Source: an uncultured Clostridia bacterium
Lineage (GTDB): Bacteria > Bacillota > Clostridia > Lachnospirales > Bianqueaceae
Length of the DNA: 61,678 nt
NCBI GenBank assembly: GCA_944376225.1
Contig: CALWBZ010000082.1
Coordinates: 1-61,678, forward strand
Reading direction: 5' to 3'
Shown here: in pieces, positions 54,220-61,678 of the stretch
Layout of the letters: each line of letters begins with the position of its first letter
How positions within the stretch are numbered: the stretch's first letter is position 1
Translations under genes and position numbers: made by a program
The notes under the pieces: model-generated
The model's input: only the letters and a program-made list of their open reading frames with translations
The model's database searches: none
What the model was told of the DNA's origin: nothing

Positions 54220-54977
54220 TGACGGCCGTTTTCGGGGTCTTCTTCACGGTTCTGGGGCTCTTGGCTTTTTTCTACGCCGCCCTGCTCCGGCGTGTGGTAG
54301 GACTCGGAAGGAATTTTACGCTGTTCTGGCCGGGCCTGGGGTGCGCCAGTCTGGTGACGGCGCTCATCCTATGGCTGGAAGTTCTCGGCTTCTGTCGGGT
54401 GCCGGCCATGATCTGGCACCCTCTCGCGGTTGCCGCCGGAACACTTTTTCTATTGATCCTGTATCTGGAGGCGCGGATTCTGCGGGCGGGAAGCCGGTCT
54501 CCCGTCGAGGACGCGGATTATTGCATCGTGCTGGGATGCAAGGTTAACGGAGAGAGGCCTTCCACAGCCCTGCGTTACCGCATCGAGGCGGCCGCGGAAT
54601 ATCTCAGGGAGAATCCCCGTACCGTCGCGATCGCTTCCGGCGGGCAGGGGCCGGATGAGGGCATCTCCGAGGCGCTGTGTATCAAGCGGGAACTGGTCGA
54701 TGCAGGCATCGCCGAAGGGAGAATTTTATTGGAAGATCATTCCACGTCCACCATGGAGAACATACATTACAGCCGGGAATTGATCCGAGACCGAGAGGCG
54801 CGGGTGGTGATGATCACGAGCAATTACCATGTGTACCGCGGCATGGAGCTGGCAAGGAAAGCGGGTTTCTCCAGGGTCAGCGGCCTGGGGGCCGAGCCGG
54901 GCCCCGTCATGGCGCTGCACTATTTTGTTCGCGAGGCCTTCGCGCTGGTGAAGGATTATTTGGTTGGAAATCTATAA
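54219..54977 (+). CDS. DUF218 (YdcF/SanA-type) membrane protein
   Basis: 252 residues. Two or three N-terminal membrane spans ([39 protein letters not shown]), then the DUF218 domain: [51 protein letters not shown] and [15 protein letters not shown]218 proteins bind nucleotide-like ligands and are linked to envelope integrity. Translationally coupled to lysA; asnA follows after 14 bases. Confidence 0.88.
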   Translation: MTAVFGVFFTVLGLLAFFYAALLRRVVGLGRNFTLFWPGLGCASLVTALILWLEVLGFCRVPAMIWHPLAVAAGTLFLLILYLEARILRAGSRSPVEDADYCIVLGCKVNGERPSTALRYRIEAAAEYLRENPRTVAIASGGQGPDEGISEALCIKRELVDAGIAEGRILLEDHSTSTMENIHYSRELIRDREARVVMITSNYHVYRGMELARKAGFSRVSGLGAEPGPVMALHYFVREAFALVKDYLVGNL

Positions 54978-54991
54978 ACAGGAGGCAATCT

Positions 54992-55999
54992 ATGCAGCTG
55001 ATTTTACCGCAGGGTTATGATCCGCGGCTGTCCGTCCGAGAGACGGAGGCCGCCATTAAATATATACGGGACACCTTTCAGAAGGAGCTGGGCTCGCAGA
55101 TGAATCTGGAGAGGATCTCCGCGCCGCTGTTTGTGGCGAGAAGTTCCGGACTCAACGACAATCTGAACGGGGTGGAAAGGCCCGTATCCTTTGACATGCC
55201 GTCGCTGCCCGGCGAGGAGATGGAGGTGGTGCATTCTCTGGCCAAGTGGAAGAGGATGGCCCTCCATGAGTACGGGTTCCGGGTGGGAGAGGGTCTTTAC
55301 ACCAACATGAACGCGATCCGCAGGGATGAGGAGCCGGACAATCTGCACTCCTGCTATGTGGACCAGTGGGACTGGGAGATGGTGATCCGCAAGGAAGAAC
55401 GCACGACGGAGAAACTGATGGAGGTGGTCCGTCAGATCTTCAAGATCATCAAGCATATGGAACATGAGGTTTGGTATAAGTATCCCCAGGCGGTAAAAAA
55501 ACTGCCCGAGGAGATTCATTTCATCACCAGTCAGGAATTGGAGGATCGTTATCCGGATCTGTCTCCGAAAGAGAGGGAGAACCGTATCACCAAGGAGTTG
55601 GGCTGCGTATTTCTAATGCAGATCGGCGATAAGCTTAAGAGCGGCAAGCCCCATGACGGCCGTGCGCCGGACTATGATGACTGGCAGCTAAACGGCGATA
55701 TCCTGTTCTGGTACGAGACGCTGGGCTGCGCCTTGGAGATTTCCAGCATGGGGATTCGGGTGGATGAGAAGTCTTTGGCGGAGCAGCTTGCGAAGGCGGG
55801 ATGCCCGGAACGGGCGGAGCTTCCTTATCATAAGATGCTCCTTGAGGGCGAACTGCCCTATACGATTGGCGGCGGTATCGGACAGTCCAGGCTCTGCATG
55901 CTGCTTCTAGATCGCGCCCATATCGGAGAGGTTCAGGCGGGAATTTGGCCGGAGGAGATGCGGGAGAACTGTCGGGAGCACGGGATTATTTTGCTATAA
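54992..55999 (+). CDS. asnA: Aspartate-ammonia ligase (asparagine synthetase A)
   Basis: 335 residues, full AsnA length, class II synthetase fold: [47 protein letters not shown] and [14 protein letters not shown]. It makes asparagine from aspartate, ammonia and ATP. ATG 54992 follows AGGAGG. It shares the lysA transcript and lies directly before the Asp/Asn-tRNA gene cluster. Confidence 0.95.
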   Translation: MQLILPQGYDPRLSVRETEAAIKYIRDTFQKELGSQMNLERISAPLFVARSSGLNDNLNGVERPVSFDMPSLPGEEMEVVHSLAKWKRMALHEYGFRVGEGLYTNMNAIRRDEEPDNLHSCYVDQWDWEMVIRKEERTTEKLMEVVRQIFKIIKHMEHEVWYKYPQAVKKLPEEIHFITSQELEDRYPDLSPKERENRITKELGCVFLMQIGDKLKSGKPHDGRAPDYDDWQLNGDILFWYETLGCALEISSMGIRVDEKSLAEQLAKAGCPERAELPYHKMLLEGELPYTIGGGIGQSRLCMLLLDRAHIGEVQAGIWPEEMRENCREHGIILL

Positions 56000-56094
56000 T
56001 TTGTGTTTGCCGTAAAACTTCCGGCTACTATTAGGGAAGGCAGATTTTACGAAAAAAATTCCGATCCGCTTTTGTTTTTCGTAAAAATAGGGTG

Positions 56095-56123
56095 TTGCGT
56101 TTTGCATAAGAGCGTGCTATTAT
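56095..56123 (+). promoter_or_regulatory. Promoter of the T-box leader
   Basis: TTGCGT (56095-56100), 17 bases, TATTAT (56118-56123). The 56000-56094 stretch holds no gene. Confidence 0.65.
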
Positions 56124-56129
56124 ACATAC

Positions 56130-56379
56130 CATAAAGCCTAAATGCAGAGAAGGAGACTCTTGTCCCGGAACTCGACAGGAATACGGCGTCACCGACTGAG
56201 AGCGCTGTTTGAGGGAACGGACTCATAGGGAACACTCCGGAGCAGACTGTTTGAAGGAGGAGTAGGGCAGTCCGTAAGCGCCCGTTACGCGCGGAAAGCG
56301 GCGGGGCTCTGCGCCCTGCAAGCTGGGTGGTACCGCGGTAGATGACCGTCCCGGAATCGTGTAGATTCCGGGATTTTTT
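56130..56379 (+). promoter_or_regulatory. T-box leader of aspS-gatCAB
   Basis: The invariant T-box AGCTGGGTGGTACCGCGG lies at 56321-56338. A terminator follows: TCCCGGAATC (56349-56358) and GATTCCGGGA (56364-56373), then TTTTTT. Stem I occupies about 56140-56250. The specifier codon is not certain: AAC (56216-56218) and GAC (56220-56222) lie side by side in the candidate loop, matching Asn or Asp. Uncharged tRNA binding should prevent termination and raise synthesis of the downstream enzymes. Confidence 0.9.
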
Positions 56380-56432
56380 ATTTTCGATTTAGGCTGACCC
56401 CTCAATATTATCGGATGGAAAGGAGAAGGACG

Positions 56433-57746
56433 ATGGAGTATGTAAGCGCGGCCCTGTGGCAGGAAACGATGGAGAGTTGTAAGCAAAACGCGGGAAAGGA
56501 GCAGGTGGTTCGGGTCAATGGAACGGTGCATGCCATCCGGAATATGGGCGAGGTCTGTTTCGTGGTTCTGCGCGGCCGGGAAGGCCTTTTACAATGCGTC
56601 TGCTCAAAGCAGACGGCGAAGGAGCTAAAGGAGGAGATGGCGGTCACGGTATGGGGGACTGTATCCCAAGAGGAAAGGGCGCCGGGAGGCGTGGAGCTGC
56701 ATTTGACCCAAGTGCAGATTCTCAGCCGTCCCGCGGAACCCCTGCCCCTCGCCGTCTCCAAGAAAAAACTCAATACTTCGCTGGAGGCCAAGCTGAATCT
56801 GCGGTCCGTCTCATTGCGCAACATGACGGAGCGAGCTAAGTTTAAGATACAGGAGGGCTTGGTGCGAGGCTTTCGGGACTATCTCTATGCCCAAGGGTTT
56901 ACGGAGATCCATACTCCCAAGATCGGCGCGAAGGGCGCCGAAGGCGGAGCCAATATCTTTAAGCTGGATTATTTTCATCAGAAGGCGGTGCTGGAGCAGA
57001 GTCCTCAGCTCTACAAACAGATGATGGTGGGAGTCTTTGAGCGGGTTTTTGAGACCGGGCCTGTGTTTCGGGCGGAAAAGCATAATACCAAGCGCCATTT
57101 GAACGAGTATACAAGCCTGGATTTGGAGATGGGATTCATCGAAAGTTTTGAAGATCTGATGGCCATGGAAACCGGATTCCTCCAGTATGCCATGGAACTT
57201 TTGCAAGGTTCCTACGGCGGGGAGCTTGCTCTTCTGGGCGTGGAGCTTCCCAAGACGGAGGAGATTCCCCTGGTGCGTTTCGACCGGGCGAAGGAGATGG
57301 TGGCGGAGAAGTACGGAAGGCCGATCAGAAACCCCTACGACCTGGAGCCGGAGGAGGAACAGCTCATTGGTCGCCTGTTTTGGGAAGATTACGGGGCGGA
57401 TTTTGTCTTCATAACCCATTATCCCTCGAAGAAGCGACCGTTCTATGCCATGGACGATCCCTCGGATCCGCGGTTTACGCTTAGTTTCGATCTGTTGTTT
57501 AGGGGCCTGGAGGTGACCACGGGAGGACAGCGGATTCATGATTATGAGCAGCTTGTGGGGAAGATCGCGGAGAGAAACATGTCGACGGAAGGACTGGAAT
57601 ACTATTTGGACGCTTTTCGATATGGCATGCCGCCCCACGGAGGACTGGGCATCGGTTTGGAACGCCTGACCATGCAGTTATTGGGCGAGGAAAACGTGCG
57701 GGAGACCACGCTGTTTCCCAGAGACTTAAACCGGTTAGAACCGTAA
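56433..57746 (+). CDS. aspS: Aspartyl-tRNA synthetase, archaeal/non-discriminating type
   Basis: 437 residues, the short archaeal-type AspRS. N-terminal anticodon-binding OB fold (VRVNGTVHAIRNMGEVCFVV), class II motif 2 (FETGPVFRAEKHNTKRHLNE) and motif 3 (GGLGIGLERLTMQL). In discriminating archaeal enzymes a Trp precedes the VH of the first strand; here it is Thr (GTVH), which fits charging of both tRNA-Asp and tRNA-Asn. With gatCAB following, Asp-tRNA-Asn would be amidated. ATG 56433 is preferred over 56415 because AGGAGAAGG lies between them. Confidence 0.88.
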   Translation: MEYVSAALWQETMESCKQNAGKEQVVRVNGTVHAIRNMGEVCFVVLRGREGLLQCVCSKQTAKELKEEMAVTVWGTVSQEERAPGGVELHLTQVQILSRPAEPLPLAVSKKKLNTSLEAKLNLRSVSLRNMTERAKFKIQEGLVRGFRDYLYAQGFTEIHTPKIGAKGAEGGANIFKLDYFHQKAVLEQSPQLYKQMMVGVFERVFETGPVFRAEKHNTKRHLNEYTSLDLEMGFIESFEDLMAMETGFLQYAMELLQGSYGGELALLGVELPKTEEIPLVRFDRAKEMVAEKYGRPIRNPYDLEPEEEQLIGRLFWEDYGADFVFITHYPSKKRPFYAMDDPSDPRFTLSFDLLFRGLEVTTGGQRIHDYEQLVGKIAERNMSTEGLEYYLDAFRYGMPPHGGLGIGLERLTMQLLGEENVRETTLFPRDLNRLEP

Positions 57747-57758
57747 GGAGGGAAAAGA

Positions 57759-58049
57759 ATGCGCCGAATCAATGACGAGACGATGGAATATGTGGGGATT
57801 CTGGCCAAGCTGGAATTATCCCCCGAAGAACGGGAAAAGGCCCGGGAAGACATGGAGAAGATGCTCGATTATATCGACATGCTGCAAGAATTGGACACGG
57901 AGGGCGTGGAGCCCATGGTTCATATCTTTCCCGTACAGAATGTCATGCGTGAGGATGAAGTGACGGAAGGGGATCAGAAAGAAGCCATGCTGGGAAACGC
58001 CCCCCAGGTCAAGGACGGTTGTTATCAGGTGCCGAAGACGGTGGAGTAA
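57759..58049 (+). CDS. gatC: Aspartyl/glutamyl-tRNA amidotransferase subunit C
   Basis: 96 residues: INDETMEYVGILAKLELSPE at the start, DMLQELDTEGVEPMVH in the middle, and REDEV, the usual GatC features. GatC wraps the GatA-GatB interface. AAGGAGGG precedes it, 12 bases after aspS. Confidence 0.92.
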   Translation: MRRINDETMEYVGILAKLELSPEEREKAREDMEKMLDYIDMLQELDTEGVEPMVHIFPVQNVMREDEVTEGDQKEAMLGNAPQVKDGCYQVPKTVE

Positions 58050-58059
58050 GGAGGAGCCC

Positions 58060-59508
58060 ATGGAGATTTTGCAGTATACCGCGCTGGAACTAGGACGTAA
58101 GATTCAGAGTCATGAGATCAGCGCGAAGGAAGCGCTTAAGGCGGTGCTCGACCGGATTGATGAAAGGGAATCCTCCCTCCATGCCTATCTCTACTTGGAT
58201 CCGGAGGGCGCCCTCCGTCAGTCGGAGCTCGTGGAAGAGCGGATTCTAAAGGGAGACCTGGGTCATCCCCTGGCGGGGGTGCCCGTGGCGATCAAGGATA
58301 ACCTGTGTACCAAGGAGATGCCCACGACCTGCGCCTCCCGCATTTTGGAAGGGTTCAGATCCCCGTTTACCGCGAAGGCGGTGGAGAATCTGGAGCGTGT
58401 CGGAGCCGTCATTCTCGGAAAGACAAATATGGATGAGTTTGCCATGGGCAGTACGACGGAGACGTCCGCCTACGGCCCCACCCAGAATCCCGCGAAGGAA
58501 GGCTATGTGCCCGGCGGTTCCTCCGGCGGTTCCTGCGCGGCGGTGGCGGCGGGGGAGTGTTTCTACGCTTTGGGGACGGATACGGGAGGGTCGATCCGTC
58601 AGCCCAGTTCTTTCTGCGGAGTGACGGGGCTGAAGCCCACCTACGGAACTGTATCCCGTTACGGCTTGATCGCCTACGGATCTTCCCTCGATCAGGCAGG
58701 CCCCATCGCGAAGGACGTGTCGGACTGCGCGGCGATTCTGGAGGCCATTGCATCCCATGATCTCAGGGACAGCACGTCAGTAGCGCGAAAGGATCTGGAT
58801 TTCACCTCCGCCCTCGTGGATGACGCGCGGGGATTGCGGATCGGGATTCCTAGAGATTACTTCGGAGAGGGACTGGATCCGGAGGTGTCGAGAAAGGTTC
58901 TCGCGACGGCGGATATCCTGCGGGCGCGGGGAGCCGTCGTGGAAGAATTCGACCTGAGCCTGGTCTCCTACGCCATCCCCGCGTACTATGTTATCGCCTG
59001 TGCCGAAGCGAGTTCCAATCTGGCGCGTTTCGACGGGGTAAAGTACGGCTACCGGGCGGCGGATTACGAGGACCTGCATGCCATGTATAAAAAGAGCCGC
59101 TCCCAGGGCTTTGGCGAAGAGGTGAAGCGGCGAATCATGCTGGGGTCCTTCGTGCTGAGTTCCGGCTATTACGACGCGTATTATCTGAAAGCCTTAAAGA
59201 CAAAGGCATTGATCAAACAGGCCTTTGACGCGGCCTTTCAGAAATATGACGTCTTACTGGGCCCCACGGCGCCCCAGACCGCGCCTAAAATGGGCGAATC
59301 CCTCAGCGATCCGCTGAAGATGTATCTGGGAGACATCTATACGGTCTCCGTCAATCTGGCGGGTTTGCCCGCCGTCAGCATCCCCTGCGGAGAAGACGAG
59401 AAAGGATTGCCCATTGGCGTACAACTGATCGGCGACTGTTTCCAGGAGAAAAAGATCCTGCGGGCAGGATACAGCTACGAGCAAGGCAGGAAGGAGGCGG
59501 AAGGATGA
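58060..59508 (+). CDS. gatA: Aspartyl/glutamyl-tRNA amidotransferase subunit A
   Basis: 482 residues, amidase-signature enzyme. The Ser-cisSer-Lys triad is complete: K79 (VAIKDNL), S154 (PGGSSGGSCAA) and S178 (GTDTGGSIRQPSSF). It releases ammonia from glutamine (or asparagine) and channels it to GatB. GGAGGAG precedes ATG 58060. Its last codons overlap gatB by four bases. Confidence 0.95.
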   Translation: MEILQYTALELGRKIQSHEISAKEALKAVLDRIDERESSLHAYLYLDPEGALRQSELVEERILKGDLGHPLAGVPVAIKDNLCTKEMPTTCASRILEGFRSPFTAKAVENLERVGAVILGKTNMDEFAMGSTTETSAYGPTQNPAKEGYVPGGSSGGSCAAVAAGECFYALGTDTGGSIRQPSSFCGVTGLKPTYGTVSRYGLIAYGSSLDQAGPIAKDVSDCAAILEAIASHDLRDSTSVARKDLDFTSALVDDARGLRIGIPRDYFGEGLDPEVSRKVLATADILRARGAVVEEFDLSLVSYAIPAYYVIACAEASSNLARFDGVKYGYRAADYEDLHAMYKKSRSQGFGEEVKRRIMLGSFVLSSGYYDAYYLKALKTKALIKQAFDAAFQKYDVLLGPTAPQTAPKMGESLSDPLKMYLGDIYTVSVNLAGLPAVSIPCGEDEKGLPIGVQLIGDCFQEKKILRAGYSYEQGRKEAEG

Positions 59509-60944
59509 GCGTACAATACGAAATCATGATCGGACTGGAGGTTCATGTGGAACTGGCCACCAAGACCAAGATCTTCTGCGGTTGTTCTACGGCCTTCGGC
59601 GGAGAGCCCAATACCCACACCTGTCCCGTATGTACGGGCATGCCCGGCGCGCTGCCGGTATTAAATAAAAAGGTGGTAGAGCTGGCCGTGGCCGTGGGTT
59701 TGGCGGCCGGATGCAAGATCCGTTCCTACTGCCGCTTCGATCGCAAAAACTATTTCTATCCGGATAACCCGCAGAACTATCAGATCTCCCAGCTCTATCT
59801 GCCTGTCTGTTACGACGGCGGCATCGAGATCGAAACGGCTTCCGGACAGAAGGTGATCCGCATACATGAGATCCACATGGAAGAAGACGCGGGAAAACTC
59901 GTGCATGACGAATGGTCCGACAGCTCTCTGGTGGATTATAACCGCAGCGGAGTGCCCCTGATCGAGATCGTATCCGAGCCGGACATGAGCAGCGCCGATG
60001 AGGTGATCGCTTATCTGGAGAAACTGCGGATGATGATCCAGTATCTGGGGGCGTCGGACTGTAAACTGCAGGAAGGCTCCATGCGGGCGGATGTAAACCT
60101 GTCCGTACGGCCCGTAGGCAGCGAGCGGATGGGGACGCGGACGGAGATGAAGAACCTGAATTCCTTTAAGGCCATCGCGAGAGCCATCGAGGGGGAACGG
60201 GCCCGCCAGATCGAGCTTCTGGAGGAGGGCAAGGCGGTGGTGCAGGAGACCCGCCGCTGGGACGATAATAAGGAATATTCTTACGCCATGCGTTCTAAGG
60301 AGGACGCCCAGGATTATCGCTATTTCCCCGATCCGGATCTGCCGCCGGTGGTCCTGCGGGCCGATTGGATCGAATCGATCCGCGCCCGGCAGCCGGAGAT
60401 GCGGGATGAGAAGCGCGCCCGGTATACGGCGGAATTGGGCCTTCCGGAATACGACGCGAAGATCCTGACGGAATCGAAGAAACTGGCGGATCTCTTTGAG
60501 GAGACCACTGCAATCTGCCATAAGCCGAAAAAGGTCTCGAACTGGCTCATGGGAGAAACTCTTCGTCTGCTGAAGGAAAAGGAGCAGGATTCCGCGGACA
60601 TTGCTTTTTCTGCGGCTCATCTGGCTAGGTTGATCGATCTGGCAGACGAGGGAGCGGTCAACAGCACCGTGGCCAAGGAGGTCTTTGAGCAGATTTTCCT
60701 ACACGATGCGGATCCCGACCGATATATCGAAGAAAACGGCTTGGCTACCGTCAGCGACAGCGGCCTTCTGGGGCAGGTAATCTCCCAGGCCATGGCGGAG
60801 AACCCCCAGTCGGTCATCGACTATAAAAACGGCAAGAAAAAGGCCATGGGTTACCTGGTCGGTCAGGTGATGAAAGCCATGAAGGGCAAGGCAGATCCCG
60901 CGCTGGTCAATCAGATGCTGAAAGAAGAACTGGAGAAGGAATGA
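59505..60944 (+). CDS. gatB: Aspartyl/glutamyl-tRNA amidotransferase subunit B
   Basis: 479 residues: EIMIGLEVHVELATKTKIFC start, zinc cysteines in FCGCST and CPVCTGMPGA, kinase-like core (DRKNYFYPDNPQNYQISQLY, GKLVHDE), and YqeY-like tail (NSTVAKEVFEQIF). It activates the mischarged Asp or Glu on tRNA and adds the ammonia. It is the last gene of the T-box operon. No clear terminator is seen in 60945-61010. Confidence 0.95.
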   Translation: MSVQYEIMIGLEVHVELATKTKIFCGCSTAFGGEPNTHTCPVCTGMPGALPVLNKKVVELAVAVGLAAGCKIRSYCRFDRKNYFYPDNPQNYQISQLYLPVCYDGGIEIETASGQKVIRIHEIHMEEDAGKLVHDEWSDSSLVDYNRSGVPLIEIVSEPDMSSADEVIAYLEKLRMMIQYLGASDCKLQEGSMRADVNLSVRPVGSERMGTRTEMKNLNSFKAIARAIEGERARQIELLEEGKAVVQETRRWDDNKEYSYAMRSKEDAQDYRYFPDPDLPPVVLRADWIESIRARQPEMRDEKRARYTAELGLPEYDAKILTESKKLADLFEETTAICHKPKKVSNWLMGETLRLLKEKEQDSADIAFSAAHLARLIDLADEGAVNSTVAKEVFEQIFLHDADPDRYIEENGLATVSDSGLLGQVISQAMAENPQSVIDYKNGKKKAMGYLVGQVMKAMKGKADPALVNQMLKEELEKE

Positions 60945-61010
60945 AGCCCATAGGGATTTCCTGGGGACAGTCGGCGACTCCGGGTTCGATGATGAATTTA
61001 GTGTTAAATT

Positions 61011-61052
61011 TTCGTGCATAGTATTGTTTTCTTCGTGCAAATGGAATATAAT
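61011..61052 (+). promoter_or_regulatory. Promoter and possible operator of the RelB/YafQ pair
   Basis: TTGTTT (61024-61029), 17 bases, TATAAT (61047-61052). A direct repeat TTCGTGCA (61011-61018 and 61032-61039), start-to-start 21 bases, i.e. two helical turns, overlaps the promoter and could be bound by the RelB-type antitoxin. Confidence 0.6.
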
Positions 61053-61081
61053 AAAAGCATCAGCAGAAAGGGGTTGAGGAT

Positions 61082-61360
61082 ATGGCTGGAAATACCACAA
61101 ACATCAGTATCCGCATGGACGCGGATTTGAAAGCACAGGCCGACGCCCTGTTCGCGGAACTCGGCATGAATTTGTCTACGGCGTTCAACATCTTTGTGCG
61201 CCAGTCTCTTCGTGAAGGCGGTATTCCCTTTGAAGTGAAACTGGAACAGCCCAACAAAGAAACGCTTGCTGCCATGCTGGAGGCAGAAAGGATTGCAAAA
61301 GACCCGTCCGTAAAGGGTTATAATGACCTTGACGAGTTGTTTGCTGACCTGAAAAGATGA
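61082..61360 (+). CDS. RelB/DinJ-family antitoxin
   Basis: 92 residues: ribbon-helix-helix start (NISIRMDADLKAQADALFAE, GMNLSTAFNIFVRQSLRE), then an acidic tail (GYNDLDELFADLKR). It binds and neutralises the next gene's toxin and represses the pair's promoter. Its stop overlaps the toxin ATG by four bases. Confidence 0.9.
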   Translation: MAGNTTNISIRMDADLKAQADALFAELGMNLSTAFNIFVRQSLREGGIPFEVKLEQPNKETLAAMLEAERIAKDPSVKGYNDLDELFADLKR

Positions 61361-61647
61361 GGAAAACGAAGTACACGGTCAAGTACACGACGGGTTTCAA
61401 AAAGGACTACAAACGGGCAATCAGGCGCGGCCTCAAAATCGAATTGCTGGAACAGGTGGTGGCGCTGCTTGCAATGGGCGAACCGCTGCCGGAGAAGAAC
61501 CGCGATCACGATTTGTCCGGCGATTGGACAGGGCATCGGGAATGTCACATTCTCCCGGACTGGCTGCTCATCTACCGCATCGAAGATGATGTGCTGGTGC
61601 TGACGCTGGCCCGCACCGGGACGCACAGCGATTTATTCGGCAAATGA
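61357..61647 (+). CDS. yafQ: YafQ-family mRNA interferase toxin
   Basis: 96 residues, RelE/YafQ fold: TTGFKKDYKRAIRRG, HDLSGDWTGHRECHILPDW and the ending RTGTHSDLFG. The His and Asp residues and C-terminal Phe of YafQ are in place, so it is probably active, cutting mRNA in the ribosome. It ends 31 bases before the window edge. Confidence 0.9.
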   Translation: MRKTKYTVKYTTGFKKDYKRAIRRGLKIELLEQVVALLAMGEPLPEKNRDHDLSGDWTGHRECHILPDWLLIYRIEDDVLVLTLARTGTHSDLFGK

Positions 61648-61678
61648 AAGCTGCCGTCGTATGGGGAAACCTGTACGG

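Noticed and set aside
54677-54991. 105-codon upstream extension of asnA
   Set aside because: It overlaps the DUF218 gene in another frame; AGGAGG and the family start both favour ATG 54992.
1-61678. tRNA or rRNA genes
   Set aside because: I saw no cloverleaf-like CCA-ended stretch or rRNA signature in the intergenic regions; a tRNA covariance scan would be decisive.

Overview
The window looks like chromosome of a Gram-positive Clostridia bacterium, most likely Lachnospiraceae-like. The grounds are AGGAGG-type ribosome binding sites, sigma-A promoters (TTGACA-17-TATAAT style), a T-box leader, a ZTP riboswitch, a two-gene purine end-pathway (stand-alone AICAR transformylase plus PurO-type IMP cyclohydrolase), an archaeal-type AspRS with GatCAB, and LrgAB, UPF0597/CyuA and DUF2200 proteins. 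This is inference from gene content; no rRNA or other phylogenetic marker was read.

Left edge (1-5.6 kb): an AT-rich, edge-truncated metallophosphoesterase gene on the minus strand, a decayed XRE regulator upstream of it, a fragment that may be an ISLre2 transposase start, a complete IS481-like element, and the end of a second copy of that element.

Defence island (5.6-32.6 kb): a complete type 1 BREX operon, read rightwards from a strong promoter at 5914-5942: small XRE regulator, brxA, brxB, brxC, a DUF1883-TIR protein, pglX, an AlbA_2/ATPase protein, pglZ, brxL. It continues with an unrecognised 242-residue protein, a second AlbA_2 protein, a small nucleoside-deoxyribosyltransferase-like protein, and a GmrSD/BrxU-like DUF262-DUF1524 gene broken by an amber codon. 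A short opposing group follows (zinc ribbon, unknown, ImmA/IrrE peptidase, ruined XRE repressor). A 1541-residue DUF4011-helicase-nuclease gene (Hhe-like) closes the island. The BREX core should give modification-guided phage restriction. The TIR and AlbA insertions, the pglX recombination scar and the mosaic pglX specificity region show that the locus has been remodelled.

LrgAB follows, then a 14-codon metallophosphoesterase stub and a third copy of the end of the same IS at 33.8-33.9 kb. Same-orientation IS ends therefore bracket about 28 kb of accessory DNA.

Core chromosome (34-61 kb): a CoA-transferase, an unknown protein with a GGADGPT tail motif, a GNAT, DUF2200, CyuA, an M16C peptidase, a decayed DUF4143 ATPase, LMW-PTP, HAD, dipeptide epimerase, an Eis-like GNAT, a UBA-like membrane protein with a two-component system, purH-C/purO under a ZTP riboswitch, an ankyrin-GH43 fusion, lysA-DUF218-asnA, and T-box-controlled aspS-gatCAB. 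The last set makes aspartate, asparagine and Asn-tRNA chemistry a theme of 53-61 kb. A RelB/YafQ toxin-antitoxin pair ends the window.
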